Below, one piece after another: positions 49,527-57,638 of a stretch of 64,000 nucleotides of DNA. The notes beneath the pieces are model-generated. The model worked only from the letters and a program-made list of their open reading frames with translations. It was not told the origin of the DNA and did not search any database. The stretch is from Clostridia bacterium (GTDB lineage: Bacteria; Bacillota; Clostridia; Christensenellales; Aristaeellaceae), in NCBI GenBank assembly GCA_017428385.1, contig JAFRQX010000039.1, forward strand, positions 1 to 64,000, read 5' to 3'. The position numbers and the translations under genes are program-made. Every line of letters begins with the position of its first letter. The stretch's first letter is position 1.

Positions 49527-50667
49527 GCAGAGAGACAGAGAATTTGTGCAGCATTCCATTGATACCGGCCTTGAATCCATGCAGGGCAATCCCTTCCTGG
49601 CGCAGCGGATCATGAACCAGGAAAGGACGGAACAACCGGTTATGAAAAAGAAAATATCCTTCGCGTTTATCCTCGCGATGATCCTGCTGATCGTCAGCAT
49701 CGCCACCGCCGTAGCGGGAGCAATCAATGAAGACTTTAATGCCTGGCTGTACCGGATCTGGCCGGAAGCTGCACTGAAGCTGATGCCGGTGGACCTGAGC
49801 TGTGAAGACCAGGGTATCCGGATGTCACTGATCAGCGCCGTGGCAGAAAATAATGAGGTATATCTCACTTTCTCCATGGAAGACCTGGAAGGCGACAGGA
49901 TCGGTTGGGGTTCCCATACCTACATGGATTTTAAAACCACCATTTCCGGCGCAACCGATTCCGAATGGTCAAATGAATATGGAATGTATAACCCTGATAC
50001 CAAGCAGCTTATCTACGGAGAACACCTTGTTCTCCATTCAATTGATTCAATACCGGAGAATAATGCGATCGCCGCAATTGTTCCCTGGATCGGGAATGAC
50101 GGGGAAAGCACCTACATTGATCTGACGCCGATGCTGGAAAAGTACGAAGACCAGCCCGCAGTGACCAATGCCCCCTCCAGTGCGGAATGCACTTACGATG
50201 ACTCATGGCATACACTCGGTGACCTATCCGGCAGCACCTATGTCCTCGACTGGAACAAAAGCACAGAGATCCCCCTGAACGAAAACATCTCCGTCTCCGG
50301 TATCGGTATGGTGGATGGCTTGCTGCACGTCCAGGTCCATAATGTGAATTATCAGGAAATTATATACAAAATCAAAAATTCTTTTCCCTATGATTATCAT
50401 CCTGAAAATGCTTATATAACCCTGTATGATGCAGATGAGGAATATGGTTATGACTCCCAAGAAAAGTATGAGTATACCCAGGGTATCAACTATATCACAT
50501 GGAAAAACCCGCTTAATGAATCCGAACAATGGCAGGAATTCATCTTCAAGGTCGATTCCGGGCTGACGGAAAAGCAGGTTCTCACAGCTGAAATTCACCA
50601 TCCTGAACCGCCGATCATAGGGAACTGGCGTGTCACCATTCCCGTCCGGCTGATCCGGAAAAAGTAA
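49519..50667 (+). CDS. Membrane-anchored anti-sigma-like protein (pair 3)
   Basis: A 382-residue protein with the same start design as the pair 1 protein: a short cytoplasmic stretch with RIMNQERTEQPVMKKK, a membrane helix (FAFILAMILLIVSIATAVAG), then a DUF4179-like external domain of about 300 residues rich in Tyr, Asn and Asp (ENNEVYLTFSMEDLEGDRIG, VSGIGMVDGLLHVQVHNVNY). Context makes it an anti-sigma factor or its sensor. A strong terminator follows at 50680. Confidence 0.78.
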   Translation: MSEQRDREFVQHSIDTGLESMQGNPFLAQRIMNQERTEQPVMKKKISFAFILAMILLIVSIATAVAGAINEDFNAWLYRIWPEAALKLMPVDLSCEDQGIRMSLISAVAENNEVYLTFSMEDLEGDRIGWGSHTYMDFKTTISGATDSEWSNEYGMYNPDTKQLIYGEHLVLHSIDSIPENNAIAAIVPWIGNDGESTYIDLTPMLEKYEDQPAVTNAPSSAECTYDDSWHTLGDLSGSTYVLDWNKSTEIPLNENISVSGIGMVDGLLHVQVHNVNYQEIIYKIKNSFPYDYHPENAYITLYDADEEYGYDSQEKYEYTQGINYITWKNPLNESEQWQEFIFKVDSGLTEKQVLTAEIHHPEPPIIGNWRVTIPVRLIRKK

Positions 50668-50679
50668 ACCGAACCGTAA

Positions 50680-50715
50680 AGCCCGGCGCCGGATACCGGC
50701 GCCGGGCTGTTTTTA
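50680..50715 (+). terminator. Strong terminator
   Basis: AGCCCGGCGCCGG, ATA, CCGGCGCCGGGCT then GTTTTT. Confidence 0.9.
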
Positions 50716-50744
50716 TCCTTTTGTCATGTCGTCAGAACCGTATG

Positions 50745-50891
50745 TCAGTCCCCGTCGGGCCCGCACTCATTCTTTGCGCTGCCGTCCCTGTAAGTCTGCT
50801 CATACGGATCGGGCCATTCTCCCTCTTCGGGATCCGGAGGAATCACGTCCGTATATTCCTTCGCCAGCTGATCTCTCTTCAGTTCACTCAC
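50745..50891 (-). CDS. Small acidic protein, GTG start
   Basis: A 48-residue frame on the minus strand starting with GTG 9 bases after AAAGGAGG. The product is MSELKRDQLAKEYTDVIPPD followed by a Pro/Glu/Asp/Trp-rich section and an end with NECGPDGD. There is no membrane segment. TATACT with an upstream TGG (extended -10) lies about 90 bases upstream. No family recognised. The ribosome site is the best evidence; it could be a short toxin, antitoxin or precursor peptide, but nothing proves this. Confidence 0.5.
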   Translation of the reverse strand: MSELKRDQLAKEYTDVIPPDPEEGEWPDPYEQTYRDGSAKNECGPDGD

Positions 50892-51062
50892 GGTCAACAG
50901 CCTCCTTTCTTCTATGAATGCTCCGGCGGTTTCGCCGTCCTGACACATACTTTTTTTCTCTCTGGAATCAGTATACCACATTTCTGGCAAACCGTCTCTG
51001 TTAATGATATAATTTCTGTTAACCAATGACCGCGGAACAATATGAAGGAGACCGGACGACAG

Positions 51063-51572
51063 ATGGAAAAGGGACGCATCCTCTTTTTAAACGGCGTGAC
51101 CAGCTCGGGGAAAACCTCCATTGTGGAAGCGCTGCAGGCCCGGAAGGACGTATTCTTCTATGTGGTAGCCAACGATCTGTTCCAGGAAATGATCGGGGAA
51201 GACTATCTCCGGGAGAATTACTGGAAATATCTCGGCGAAGTGATCATTATGATGTACCATACGGCGAAGTTGTTTTCGGATATGGGCAAGAATGTGCTGA
51301 TCGACGCTATCCTGGTGGAGCGGGAAGGCGTCGCGCCGCATTATGAACGGCTGCTCAGCATCCTGAAGGACAATCCCCTGGACGTGGTGGAAGTCTACTG
51401 CCCGCCGGAAATCTGCCGGGAGCGCAACATTGCCCGGGGAGACCGGTATGAAAGCCAGTCCGACGAGCAGGCCGCGCTGATGGCGCCGGATATCCGGTAC
51501 AGCCTGCGCGTGGATACCAGCATCCATTCCCCTGAGGAATGCGCGGAACAGATCATCCGGAACCTGTTCTGA
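51063..51572 (+). CDS. Chloramphenicol phosphotransferase-like P-loop protein
   Basis: A 169-residue protein with the P-loop ILFLNGVTSSGKTSIVEAL, typical of the CPT family and related small kinases, then DAILVEREG and LDVVEVYCPPEICRERNIAR, which matches the family's lid region (CPPEVLxxREIARGDR). It phosphorylates a small molecule; chloramphenicol activity is not implied by family membership alone. The ATG at 51063 is preferred over that at 51042, which overlaps the AAGGAG site. It is followed after 43 bases by the NAD(P)HX-repair gene. Confidence 0.82.
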   Translation: MEKGRILFLNGVTSSGKTSIVEALQARKDVFFYVVANDLFQEMIGEDYLRENYWKYLGEVIIMMYHTAKLFSDMGKNVLIDAILVEREGVAPHYERLLSILKDNPLDVVEVYCPPEICRERNIARGDRYESQSDEQAALMAPDIRYSLRVDTSIHSPEECAEQIIRNLF

Positions 51573-51615
51573 GCAGGCCTTCCATCAAAGCCTTGAACGA
51601 AAAGAGGACGGTATC

Positions 51616-53109
51616 ATGATCAGGATCCTGTCTGTGGAGAACATGCGGAAAAGCGACGCGGCAACCATCGCCGCCGGAACCCCTGGCCGGGAGCTGATGC
51701 TCCGGGCCGGCCGGGCCATCTTTGACAGCGTGAACTGGAAACCGCCGGTGGCCATCCTCTGCGGCAGCGGCAACAACGCGGGAGACGGATACGTCATCGC
51801 GAAACTGCTGCATGACGCAGGGATTGCCTGCGGCCTGATCCTGCTTTCCGAAAAGTTTTCCGAGGACGGTACGTATTATTACAGCCTGTGTGAAGAAGCC
51901 GGCATCCCTTCCCTGTCCTGGGACGCTTCCCTGGATCTGTCGGAATACGGCACCATCGTGGACTGCCTCTTCGGCACCGGCTTCCGGGGCGAAGTCCGGG
52001 GACCCGCCCGGGAGGCCATCGATGCCGTCAACCGGAGCGGCGCCTGTGTGATCGCGGTGGATATCAACAGCGGATTGAACGGCGACAACGGCATGGCGGA
52101 GACCTGTGTCCGTTCCGACCTGACGGTTTCCGTCGGCAGTTTCCAGCCCGGGCATTTCCTGAACATGGCCAAGGACGTCATGAAGGCGAAAATCAACTGC
52201 GATATCGGGATCGAACCTGTGGACCGGACTTACGCGCTGATCGAATCTTCCGACCTGGCGGAGCTTTTCCAGCCCCGGAAGAATCATTCCAACAAGGGCA
52301 CCTACGGCTACAGCGCCCTGATCGGCGGGTCCAAAAGATACAGCGGCGCCATCCGGCTGGCCGGCATGGCCAATGCCGCCATGCGGGCCGGAGCAGGCGT
52401 AGTAAAGCTGGCTGTACCGGACGTGATCTTTTCCACGGTGGCTCCCGCGGTGCTGGAAAGCACCCTGTTCCCGCTGAGCGATGACGGAAATGAAATGGTC
52501 TTCGCAGAAAAAGAAATCGCGGAGCTGGTTTCCAATGTGAAAACCGTCGCCTTCGGCATGGGCATCGGCACCGGAGAAGAAGCCGGGAAAGCGCTGGAAT
52601 ACCTGCTGGAGCACTATACCGGCCGGCTGATTGTGGATGCGGACGGGCTGACCCTGCTGTCCCGGATGGACAAGGACAGGATCCGGAACGCCGCCTGTAC
52701 CCTGATCCTGACGCCCCATATTAAGGAATTCTCCCGGCTGACAGGGCTTTCCACGGAGGAAATCCTGAGCAGCCCCATCGTCGCAGCGGAAAAATACGCA
52801 AAGGAAAACAAGGTCATCCTGCTGCTGAAAGGCCCCGCCACCGTCATCACGGACGGGGAAACCACATACCTCACGGATACCGGGTGTGCGGGCATGGCCA
52901 CAGCCGGCAGCGGCGACGTGCTGAGCGGCATCCTGGCAGCCATCCTGGGCTACGCGGCGGATCCCCTCCTCGGCACCGCAGCCGCCGCATGGATCAACGG
53001 CAAAGCAGGAGAGGCCGCACAAAGGAAATACGGGAGCATCAGTATGGTGGCTGGAGACACTGTGGAAAGCATCGCAGAAATAATCCAGAGTGTTTCCGCA
53101 ATGGAATGA
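51616..53109 (+). CDS. nnr: Bifunctional NAD(P)HX epimerase/dehydratase
   Basis: A 497-residue protein of two domains. Residues about 1-210 are the YjeF_N epimerase (AILCGSGNNAGDGYVIAKLL, VDCLFGTGFRGEVRGP, AVDINSGLNGDNG). Residues about 225-495 are the ribokinase-like ADP-dependent dehydratase (YSALIGGSKRYSGAIRLAGM, LTPHIKEFSRLTGL, GPATVITDGE, TAGSGDVLSGILAAILG with the catalytic Asp). Together they repair hydrated NADH and NADPH. Standard length and order. RBS GAGGACGG upstream is weak. A hairpin array begins at its stop codon. Confidence 0.95.
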   Translation: MIRILSVENMRKSDAATIAAGTPGRELMLRAGRAIFDSVNWKPPVAILCGSGNNAGDGYVIAKLLHDAGIACGLILLSEKFSEDGTYYYSLCEEAGIPSLSWDASLDLSEYGTIVDCLFGTGFRGEVRGPAREAIDAVNRSGACVIAVDINSGLNGDNGMAETCVRSDLTVSVGSFQPGHFLNMAKDVMKAKINCDIGIEPVDRTYALIESSDLAELFQPRKNHSNKGTYGYSALIGGSKRYSGAIRLAGMANAAMRAGAGVVKLAVPDVIFSTVAPAVLESTLFPLSDDGNEMVFAEKEIAELVSNVKTVAFGMGIGTGEEAGKALEYLLEHYTGRLIVDADGLTLLSRMDKDRIRNAACTLILTPHIKEFSRLTGLSTEEILSSPIVAAEKYAKENKVILLLKGPATVITDGETTYLTDTGCAGMATAGSGDVLSGILAAILGYAADPLLGTAAAAWINGKAGEAAQRKYGSISMVAGDTVESIAEIIQSVSAME

Positions 53110-53352
53110 AATATTTGCCTTCGGCAAATGTGAAATATCGGCCTTAAGCCGATGTGAAATGCTGACTTCGTCAGCGTGAAATGTTTGTCTTCGACAAACG
53201 TGATATTTACTTCATTTCCAGTCTATAAACCAGTTTCAGTTCCTTTCATATCCGGGCATTCAGCCCGGATATTTCACATTTGACGAAGTCAAATATTTCA
53301 CAAATCCGCGTGAGCGGATTTATTTCACATTGGCCGCAGGCCAATATTTCAT
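53110..53352. repeat. Array of eight hairpins joined by GTGAAAT/ATTTCAC linkers
   Basis: Hairpins lie at 53113-53129, 53137-53153, 53161-53175, 53183-53199, 53248-53272, 53278-53294, 53302-53321 and 53329-53345. The first four are followed by GTGAAAT (the fourth by GTGATAT); the last four are followed by ATTTCAC (the eighth by ATTTCAT). Stems are 6-10 bp and different in sequence but fully paired, with loops mostly TTC, or GAA in the opposite orientation. The two halves are thus inverted copies around 53207-53247. Confidence 0.85.
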
Positions 53353-53480
53353 TTGCCTGTTAAGGCACATCCATACTGTCAGTATAAAAATATTTCTTCC
53401 ATCAGTATCGTCAGTATCTTTACTTCCAGTAGAAACTTCTTTATACTGTCAGTGTGAAATGAGAAGGAGGGAACACACCC
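53353..53480. other. Leader region of the Xre-type regulator
   Basis: This stretch contains repeated GTCAGTAT words (for example near 53380 and 53408) and ATACTGTCAGTGTGAAATG just before the ribosome site GAAGGAGGG. They may be operator half-sites or further decayed repeat units. No gene is seen. Confidence 0.35.
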
Positions 53481-54557
53481 ATGAAACTGACGCTGTCAGA
53501 AAACATCCGTTCTTTCCGGAAAGAGCGAAAAATGACCCAGGAACAGCTGGCCACTGTGCTTGGGGTGACAGTCGGCGCCGTATATAAATGGGAATCCGGA
53601 CTGTCTGTGCCGGAGCTGGATCTGATTGTGGAGATGGCTGACTTCTTCGATACCTCGGTAGACGTACTGCTGGGCTACCGAATCAATGACAACCGCCTGG
53701 ATTCCATCGTCAGCCGGCTGTACACATACAGCAGGACACTGGATCCGGCAGGCATCGTCGAAGCGGAAAAAGCGCTGGCGAAATATCCGCATTCCTTCAA
53801 GGTTGTCTTTGCCTGTGCCGATCTTTTCCTGACGTACGGCACCAACAGCAAGGATTCCCGGTTCATCCGCCGTGCGCTGGAACTGGATGAACAGGCAAGG
53901 GTGCTGCTTCCCCAGAATGACAATCCCCGCATCAGCGAAGCCAATATCATCCACAATATGTCCATCGCCTATTACGAGCTCGATGAAAAGGCAAAAGGGG
54001 TGGAACTCCTGAAGCAGCACAACGTGCTGAGCCATTTCAGCTATGAGATCGGCTCCACGATGGCGGTATTCATGAACCAGACGGAAGAAGCGGTTCAGTA
54101 TCTGTCGGAAGCGCTTATACTCGGTATGTCGCACATGCTTTGCGCGACAATCGGTTTTGTTTTTGTTTACTGCTCCCGCGGAGACTGGGATTCCGCACTG
54201 AACATCGTCACCTGCTGCAACAACCTTGTATCCGAACTGAGAGTGGATGATCAGCCGGGCTACATGACCAAAACCCATGCCGAGGTGCTGTTCCTCCTGG
54301 CTTATGTCAGCTGGAAAAAAGGACTGATGGAAGAAGCCCGGGACGCCCTGCGGGAAGCCGCGAGGCTGACGAACCTTTTCGATTCCGCTCCCGAATACAG
54401 CCTTAAATCCATGCGGTTCATTGAACACGCAGAATACACCAACGCTTTTGATACACTGGGCCCCACGGCAGCCGAAAGCATTGAATACATACTGAACCTG
54501 CTGGACGATCCGTTCTTTACACAGCAATGGAAGGAGATCCTGAACCTTGAACAGTAA
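53481..54557 (+). CDS. Xre-family HTH regulator with TPR-like domain
   Basis: A 358-residue protein. Residues about 5-62 are an Xre helix-turn-helix (LSENIRSFRKERKMTQEQLA, TVGAVYKWESGLSVPELDLI). The rest is helical and TPR-like (EAEKALAKYPHSFKVVFACA, AIYYELDEKAKG-type repeat, MEEARDALREAARLTNLF). This HTH-plus-TPR layout is also seen in RRNPP peptide-sensing regulators, though such a role is inferred here. It overlaps the MFS transporter gene by 11 bases. GAAGGAGGG precedes the ATG. It probably controls its own operon. Confidence 0.85.
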   Translation: MKLTLSENIRSFRKERKMTQEQLATVLGVTVGAVYKWESGLSVPELDLIVEMADFFDTSVDVLLGYRINDNRLDSIVSRLYTYSRTLDPAGIVEAEKALAKYPHSFKVVFACADLFLTYGTNSKDSRFIRRALELDEQARVLLPQNDNPRISEANIIHNMSIAYYELDEKAKGVELLKQHNVLSHFSYEIGSTMAVFMNQTEEAVQYLSEALILGMSHMLCATIGFVFVYCSRGDWDSALNIVTCCNNLVSELRVDDQPGYMTKTHAEVLFLLAYVSWKKGLMEEARDALREAARLTNLFDSAPEYSLKSMRFIEHAEYTNAFDTLGPTAAESIEYILNLLDDPFFTQQWKEILNLEQ

Positions 54558-55851
54558 TCCCGCAAAAAAAGACAATGTGTTTTTTAACCGGAACTTCCGG
54601 CTGGTTTTCTTCGGCGCACTGGTATCGGAAATCGGCGCGCTGCTTTACAGCTTCGCCGTCGGCTTTTACATCCTGCAGATCAGCAACAACAACGCCTTCC
54701 TGCAGGGCCTGTACCTGGCGCTGAACGGCGTCACCCTGCTCCTCTTCACTCCTGTGGGCGGCGTACTGGGCGACCGTTTCAACATCGCAAAGATTATGTA
54801 TATCTGCGACTTCCTGAAGGGCACCATCATCATCCTCGCCACCGCACTGATGCTCCTCTTCCCGGAAGCAAACACCCAAATCGTGATCCTTTTTGTGCTG
54901 GGCATCCTGGGCAGCATCATCAGCGGTGTCTTCAACCCGGCAGCCGGCGTCCTGCTGCCCCACATCGTGGAGGAGCAGAAGCTGCAGCAGGCCAACTCCT
55001 ATTTTTCCATCAAGCACTCCCTGAACGGCATTGTAGGCGTTATGCTGGCCGGCATCCTGTATGCCGCCCTACCGATCCATACCCTCTTCTTCATCATCGG
55101 TGCCTGTTTCATAGCTTCCGGTATCTCTGAAACCCAAATCCGCTATCAGCACACTCCGTCCAAAGGTCAGCTGACCCTGCGGGTTGCCCTCAATGATATG
55201 CGGGACGGCCTGAACTACCTGAAGACTAAAAAAGCCGTCCTGGCACTGCTGGGCTCCCTGCTGTTCATCAATTTCTTCTTCTCCCCCCTGGGAAGCAACT
55301 TCATCCCTTACTTTGTCCGGACAGACATTGCCGGAGCCGGATCCTATCTGCTGGATAAGATCCTGACGCCCGAACTCTGGTCCTCCGTCATCAACGTATG
55401 CATCGGCATCGGTTCCCTGGCCGGAGCTGCTATTCTCAGCACCCGGAAACCGACGGAGAAATGCGGCCATACCGTTGCGGTCTGTCTCTGTGTGATCGCG
55501 GCGCTGATGATCTCCTCCGCGCTGATTTACTGGCTGACGGTCGACCTGGGTAATGCCATCAACGTATTCCTGATTACCTTCTCTGCAGGCTGCCTGGTGC
55601 TGGGCGTGATGATCGCCTGGATCAACGTTCCTATCTCAACCACCATGATGCGTATTGTGGACCGGGACAAGCTGAGCAAGGTCAACAGTATCATGAGCAT
55701 GGGATCCCAGGGCATGACTCCGCTCGCCTCCGTGCTGGCCGGCGCTATCCTGCAGGGACTCGGCTCCTCCGTACTGCTGTTCATATGCTCCCTCGGCTTT
55801 ACCGTAACCGCGCTCCTGGCCCTGAAAAGCAAGTCGATGAAGGAACTCTGA
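54547..55851 (+). CDS. MFS exporter (TTG start)
   Basis: A 434-residue membrane protein with twelve predicted helices and the MFS-3 marks: LVFFGALVSEIGALLYSFAV at the first helix, TPVGGVLGDRFNIAK as the conserved loop 2-3 motif, and in the second half GSQGMTPLASVLAGAILQGL. Members often pump out drugs or siderophores. It begins with TTG at 54547, 10 bases after AAGGAG, overlapping the regulator gene. A palindrome at 55852-55883 follows. Confidence 0.88.
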   Translation: MNSNPAKKDNVFFNRNFRLVFFGALVSEIGALLYSFAVGFYILQISNNNAFLQGLYLALNGVTLLLFTPVGGVLGDRFNIAKIMYICDFLKGTIIILATALMLLFPEANTQIVILFVLGILGSIISGVFNPAAGVLLPHIVEEQKLQQANSYFSIKHSLNGIVGVMLAGILYAALPIHTLFFIIGACFIASGISETQIRYQHTPSKGQLTLRVALNDMRDGLNYLKTKKAVLALLGSLLFINFFFSPLGSNFIPYFVRTDIAGAGSYLLDKILTPELWSSVINVCIGIGSLAGAAILSTRKPTEKCGHTVAVCLCVIAALMISSALIYWLTVDLGNAINVFLITFSAGCLVLGVMIAWINVPISTTMMRIVDRDKLSKVNSIMSMGSQGMTPLASVLAGAILQGLGSSVLLFICSLGFTVTALLALKSKSMKEL

Positions 55852-55905
55852 GAATCATTCTGAAGTTATATTCAGAATGATTCAATGAAAAATGAATAAT
55901 GAAGA
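55852..55905. repeat. Palindrome plus AATGAA-type short repeats
   Basis: GAATCATTCTGAA and TTCAGAATGATTC form a 13-bp stem, followed by AATGAAAAATGAATAATGA. The latter resembles AATGAAAAATGAAAAATGAA at 16268-16302. The stem could end the MFS transcript, although no T run follows. Confidence 0.6.
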
Positions 55906-55989
55906 ATGCCGGAGCGGCGGGAAATGTTTTCCTGCCGCTCTTGCTATTCATACCAAAATGGCTTATGATGTGCGCGTGAGGTGTTGCTT

Positions 55990-56235
55990 ATGGAAACCCG
56001 GGTGGCTGTGCTGAGCATCATTGTGGAGAACGAGGATGCCGTCGGCGAACTGAACGAGCTGCTCCACCGTTTCGGAAAGTTTATTATCGGACGGATGGGC
56101 CTCCCCTACCGGCAGAAAAACGTAAACATCATCTGCATCGCCATCGACGCGCCCAATGATGAAATCAACGCCCTGACCGGGGCGCTGGGCCGCATCCGGG
56201 GCATCACGGCCAAGGCCACATACTCCAAGGTCTGA
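55990..56235 (+). CDS. TM1266-type iron-only hydrogenase system regulator
   Basis: An 81-residue ACT-like/NikR-C-like protein: TRVAVLSIIVENEDAVGELN, ELLHRFGKFIIGRMGLPY, VNIICIAIDAPNDEINALTG, RIRGITAKATYSK. The family (TM1266) is found next to hydrogenase maturation genes and is named as a putative regulator. It has no DNA-binding domain in this protein, so its mode of action is not known. It lies just upstream of hydF, separated by a REP copy and a leader region. GTGAGGTG precedes the ATG at 55990. Confidence 0.9.
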   Translation: METRVAVLSIIVENEDAVGELNELLHRFGKFIIGRMGLPYRQKNVNIICIAIDAPNDEINALTGALGRIRGITAKATYSKV

Positions 56236-56247
56236 TCCCCAAGGCAG

Positions 56248-56282
56248 GAACAAGACAAAAGAACCGTCCCCTTGTCCTGTTG
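56248..56282. repeat. Orphan REP hairpin
   Basis: GAACAAGACAA, AAGAACCGTCCCC and TTGTCCTGTTGTT match the transposase-flanking units at 11.4-12.4 kb. The single copy lies 44 kb from the transposase, between the regulator and the hydF leader. Confidence 0.8.
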
Positions 56283-56284
56283 TT

Positions 56285-56411
56285 AACTGAATACTGTCCC
56301 ACATCCCCTGACGCCGAAACTGACACTTGAGGCGAAAGACAAGATGGACCAGCCATAAAGGCACGCTTTTTGTGTACCGCTGTACCCTTGTCTGAGGGAC
56401 AGCGGTTTTTT
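56285..56411 (+). promoter_or_regulatory. hydF leader with terminator and possible antiterminator
   Basis: CCGCTGT (56377-56383), inner CCC/GGG and ACAGCGG (56399-56405) form a terminator followed by TTTTTTC, only 18 bases before the hydF ATG. Upstream, AGACAAG (56337-56343) is complementary to CTTGTCT (56387-56393) inside the terminator. CGCC/GGCG at about 56312-56334 is another stem. The layout fits attenuation, but no known riboswitch was recognised. Confidence 0.55.
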
Positions 56412-56429
56412 CATTGAAGAGGAGGAAGC

Positions 56430-57638
56430 ATGAGCCTGAACGAAACGCCGTCCGGCGAACGGACACACATCGGCTTTTTCGGCGCGCGCAACGCCGGAAA
56501 ATCCAGCCTGGTCAACGCGGTGACCGGGCAGGAACTCGCCGTGGTCTCGGATGTGAAGGGCACCACCACGGACCCTGTCCGCAAGGCCATGGAGCTGCTG
56601 CCCCTGGGCCCTGTGGTAATCATCGATACCCCGGGCTTTGACGACGAGGGCAGCCTGGGGCTGGAGCGGGTAAAGAAAACCCGGGAGATCCTGCGGACCT
56701 GCGACATTGCTGTGCTGGTGGTGGACGCGGGCGCCGGACTGTCCCAAACAGACCGGGAACTGCTGGACCTGATCCGGGAACGGGAGATCCCTTCCCTCAC
56801 AGTCTGGAATAAGACAGACCTGGCCGCGGCGCAGCCCGCCCCGGAAGGAGCAGCGGAAGCCAGCAGCCTGACAGGCGCCGGCATTACCGAACTGAAGGAG
56901 CGGCTGGCCAGGCTGATCCCGGAAAAGGAAGACCGGAAGCTGGCCGGGGACCTGGTTTCACCGGGAGACCTGTGCGTACTGGTCTGTCCCATTGACGAGT
57001 CCGCGCCGAAGGGGCGGCTGATCCTGCCCCAGCAGCAGACCATCCGGGACCTGATGGACCGGGGCGCCATCCCCGTCGTCTGCCGGGACACGGAACTGGA
57101 AGCGGTGCTGAAAAAGCCCGGACTCGATCCGGCGCTGGTGATCACCGACAGCCAGGCCTTCCGGACCGTCAGCGCCATCGTGCCGGACGAGCTCCCCCTG
57201 ACCTCCTTCTCCATCCTGATGGCCCGGTACAAGGGCTTCCTGGAAACCGCTGTGAAGGGCATCAGTGCGGCAAAAGACCTGCGGGACGGCGACCGGGTGC
57301 TGCTGGCGGAAGGCTGCACCCATCACCGGCAGTGCAATGATATCGGCACGGTGAAGATTCCCCGGTGGCTGAAGCAGTATACGGGCAAAGAGCTCACTGT
57401 GGACACCTGCTCCGGCCGGGAGTTTCCGGAGGACCTGACGCCCTACCGGCTGGTGATCCACTGCGGCGGATGCATGCTGACGGAGAACGCGGTCCTGGCC
57501 CGGATGCACCAGGCAATCCGCCAGGGCGTCCCCTTCACCAACTACGGTATTGCCATCGCTTTCATAACCGGCGCGCTGGAGCGGAGCCTGCGGCTGTTCC
57601 CCGCCCTGCACAGCCTGCTGACGGGAGGCGGATCATGA
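56430..57638 (+). CDS. hydF: [FeFe]-hydrogenase H-cluster maturation GTPase HydF
   Basis: A 402-residue protein. G domain: G1 GARNAGKS at 18-25, G3 DTPGFDDEG, G4 NKTDLA. The C-terminal cluster-binding part has GCTHHRQC around residue 296 and IHCGGCM near 344-350, the Cys/His ligands of HydF. It is the scaffold on which the diiron subcluster is finished before transfer to the hydrogenase. AGAGGAGGAAGC precedes the ATG. Its stop overlaps the hydE start (ATGA). Confidence 0.97.
   Translation: MSLNETPSGERTHIGFFGARNAGKSSLVNAVTGQELAVVSDVKGTTTDPVRKAMELLPLGPVVIIDTPGFDDEGSLGLERVKKTREILRTCDIAVLVVDAGAGLSQTDRELLDLIREREIPSLTVWNKTDLAAAQPAPEGAAEASSLTGAGITELKERLARLIPEKEDRKLAGDLVSPGDLCVLVCPIDESAPKGRLILPQQQTIRDLMDRGAIPVVCRDTELEAVLKKPGLDPALVITDSQAFRTVSAIVPDELPLTSFSILMARYKGFLETAVKGISAAKDLRDGDRVLLAEGCTHHRQCNDIGTVKIPRWLKQYTGKELTVDTCSGREFPEDLTPYRLVIHCGGCMLTENAVLARMHQAIRQGVPFTNYGIAIAFITGALERSLRLFPALHSLLTGGGS

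Noticed and set aside
51063..51572. Chloramphenicol resistance gene
   Set aside because: The P-loop family match is real but many CPT-like kinases act on other substrates; no resistance context is present.
51553..53127. 524-residue minus-strand frame
   Set aside because: Shadow of the NAD(P)HX-repair gene, which has full domain matches.
53110..53352. CRISPR array
   Set aside because: The regular spacing looks CRISPR-like, but the constant part is only 7 bases, the variable parts are palindromes and orientation flips midway. No cas genes occur.
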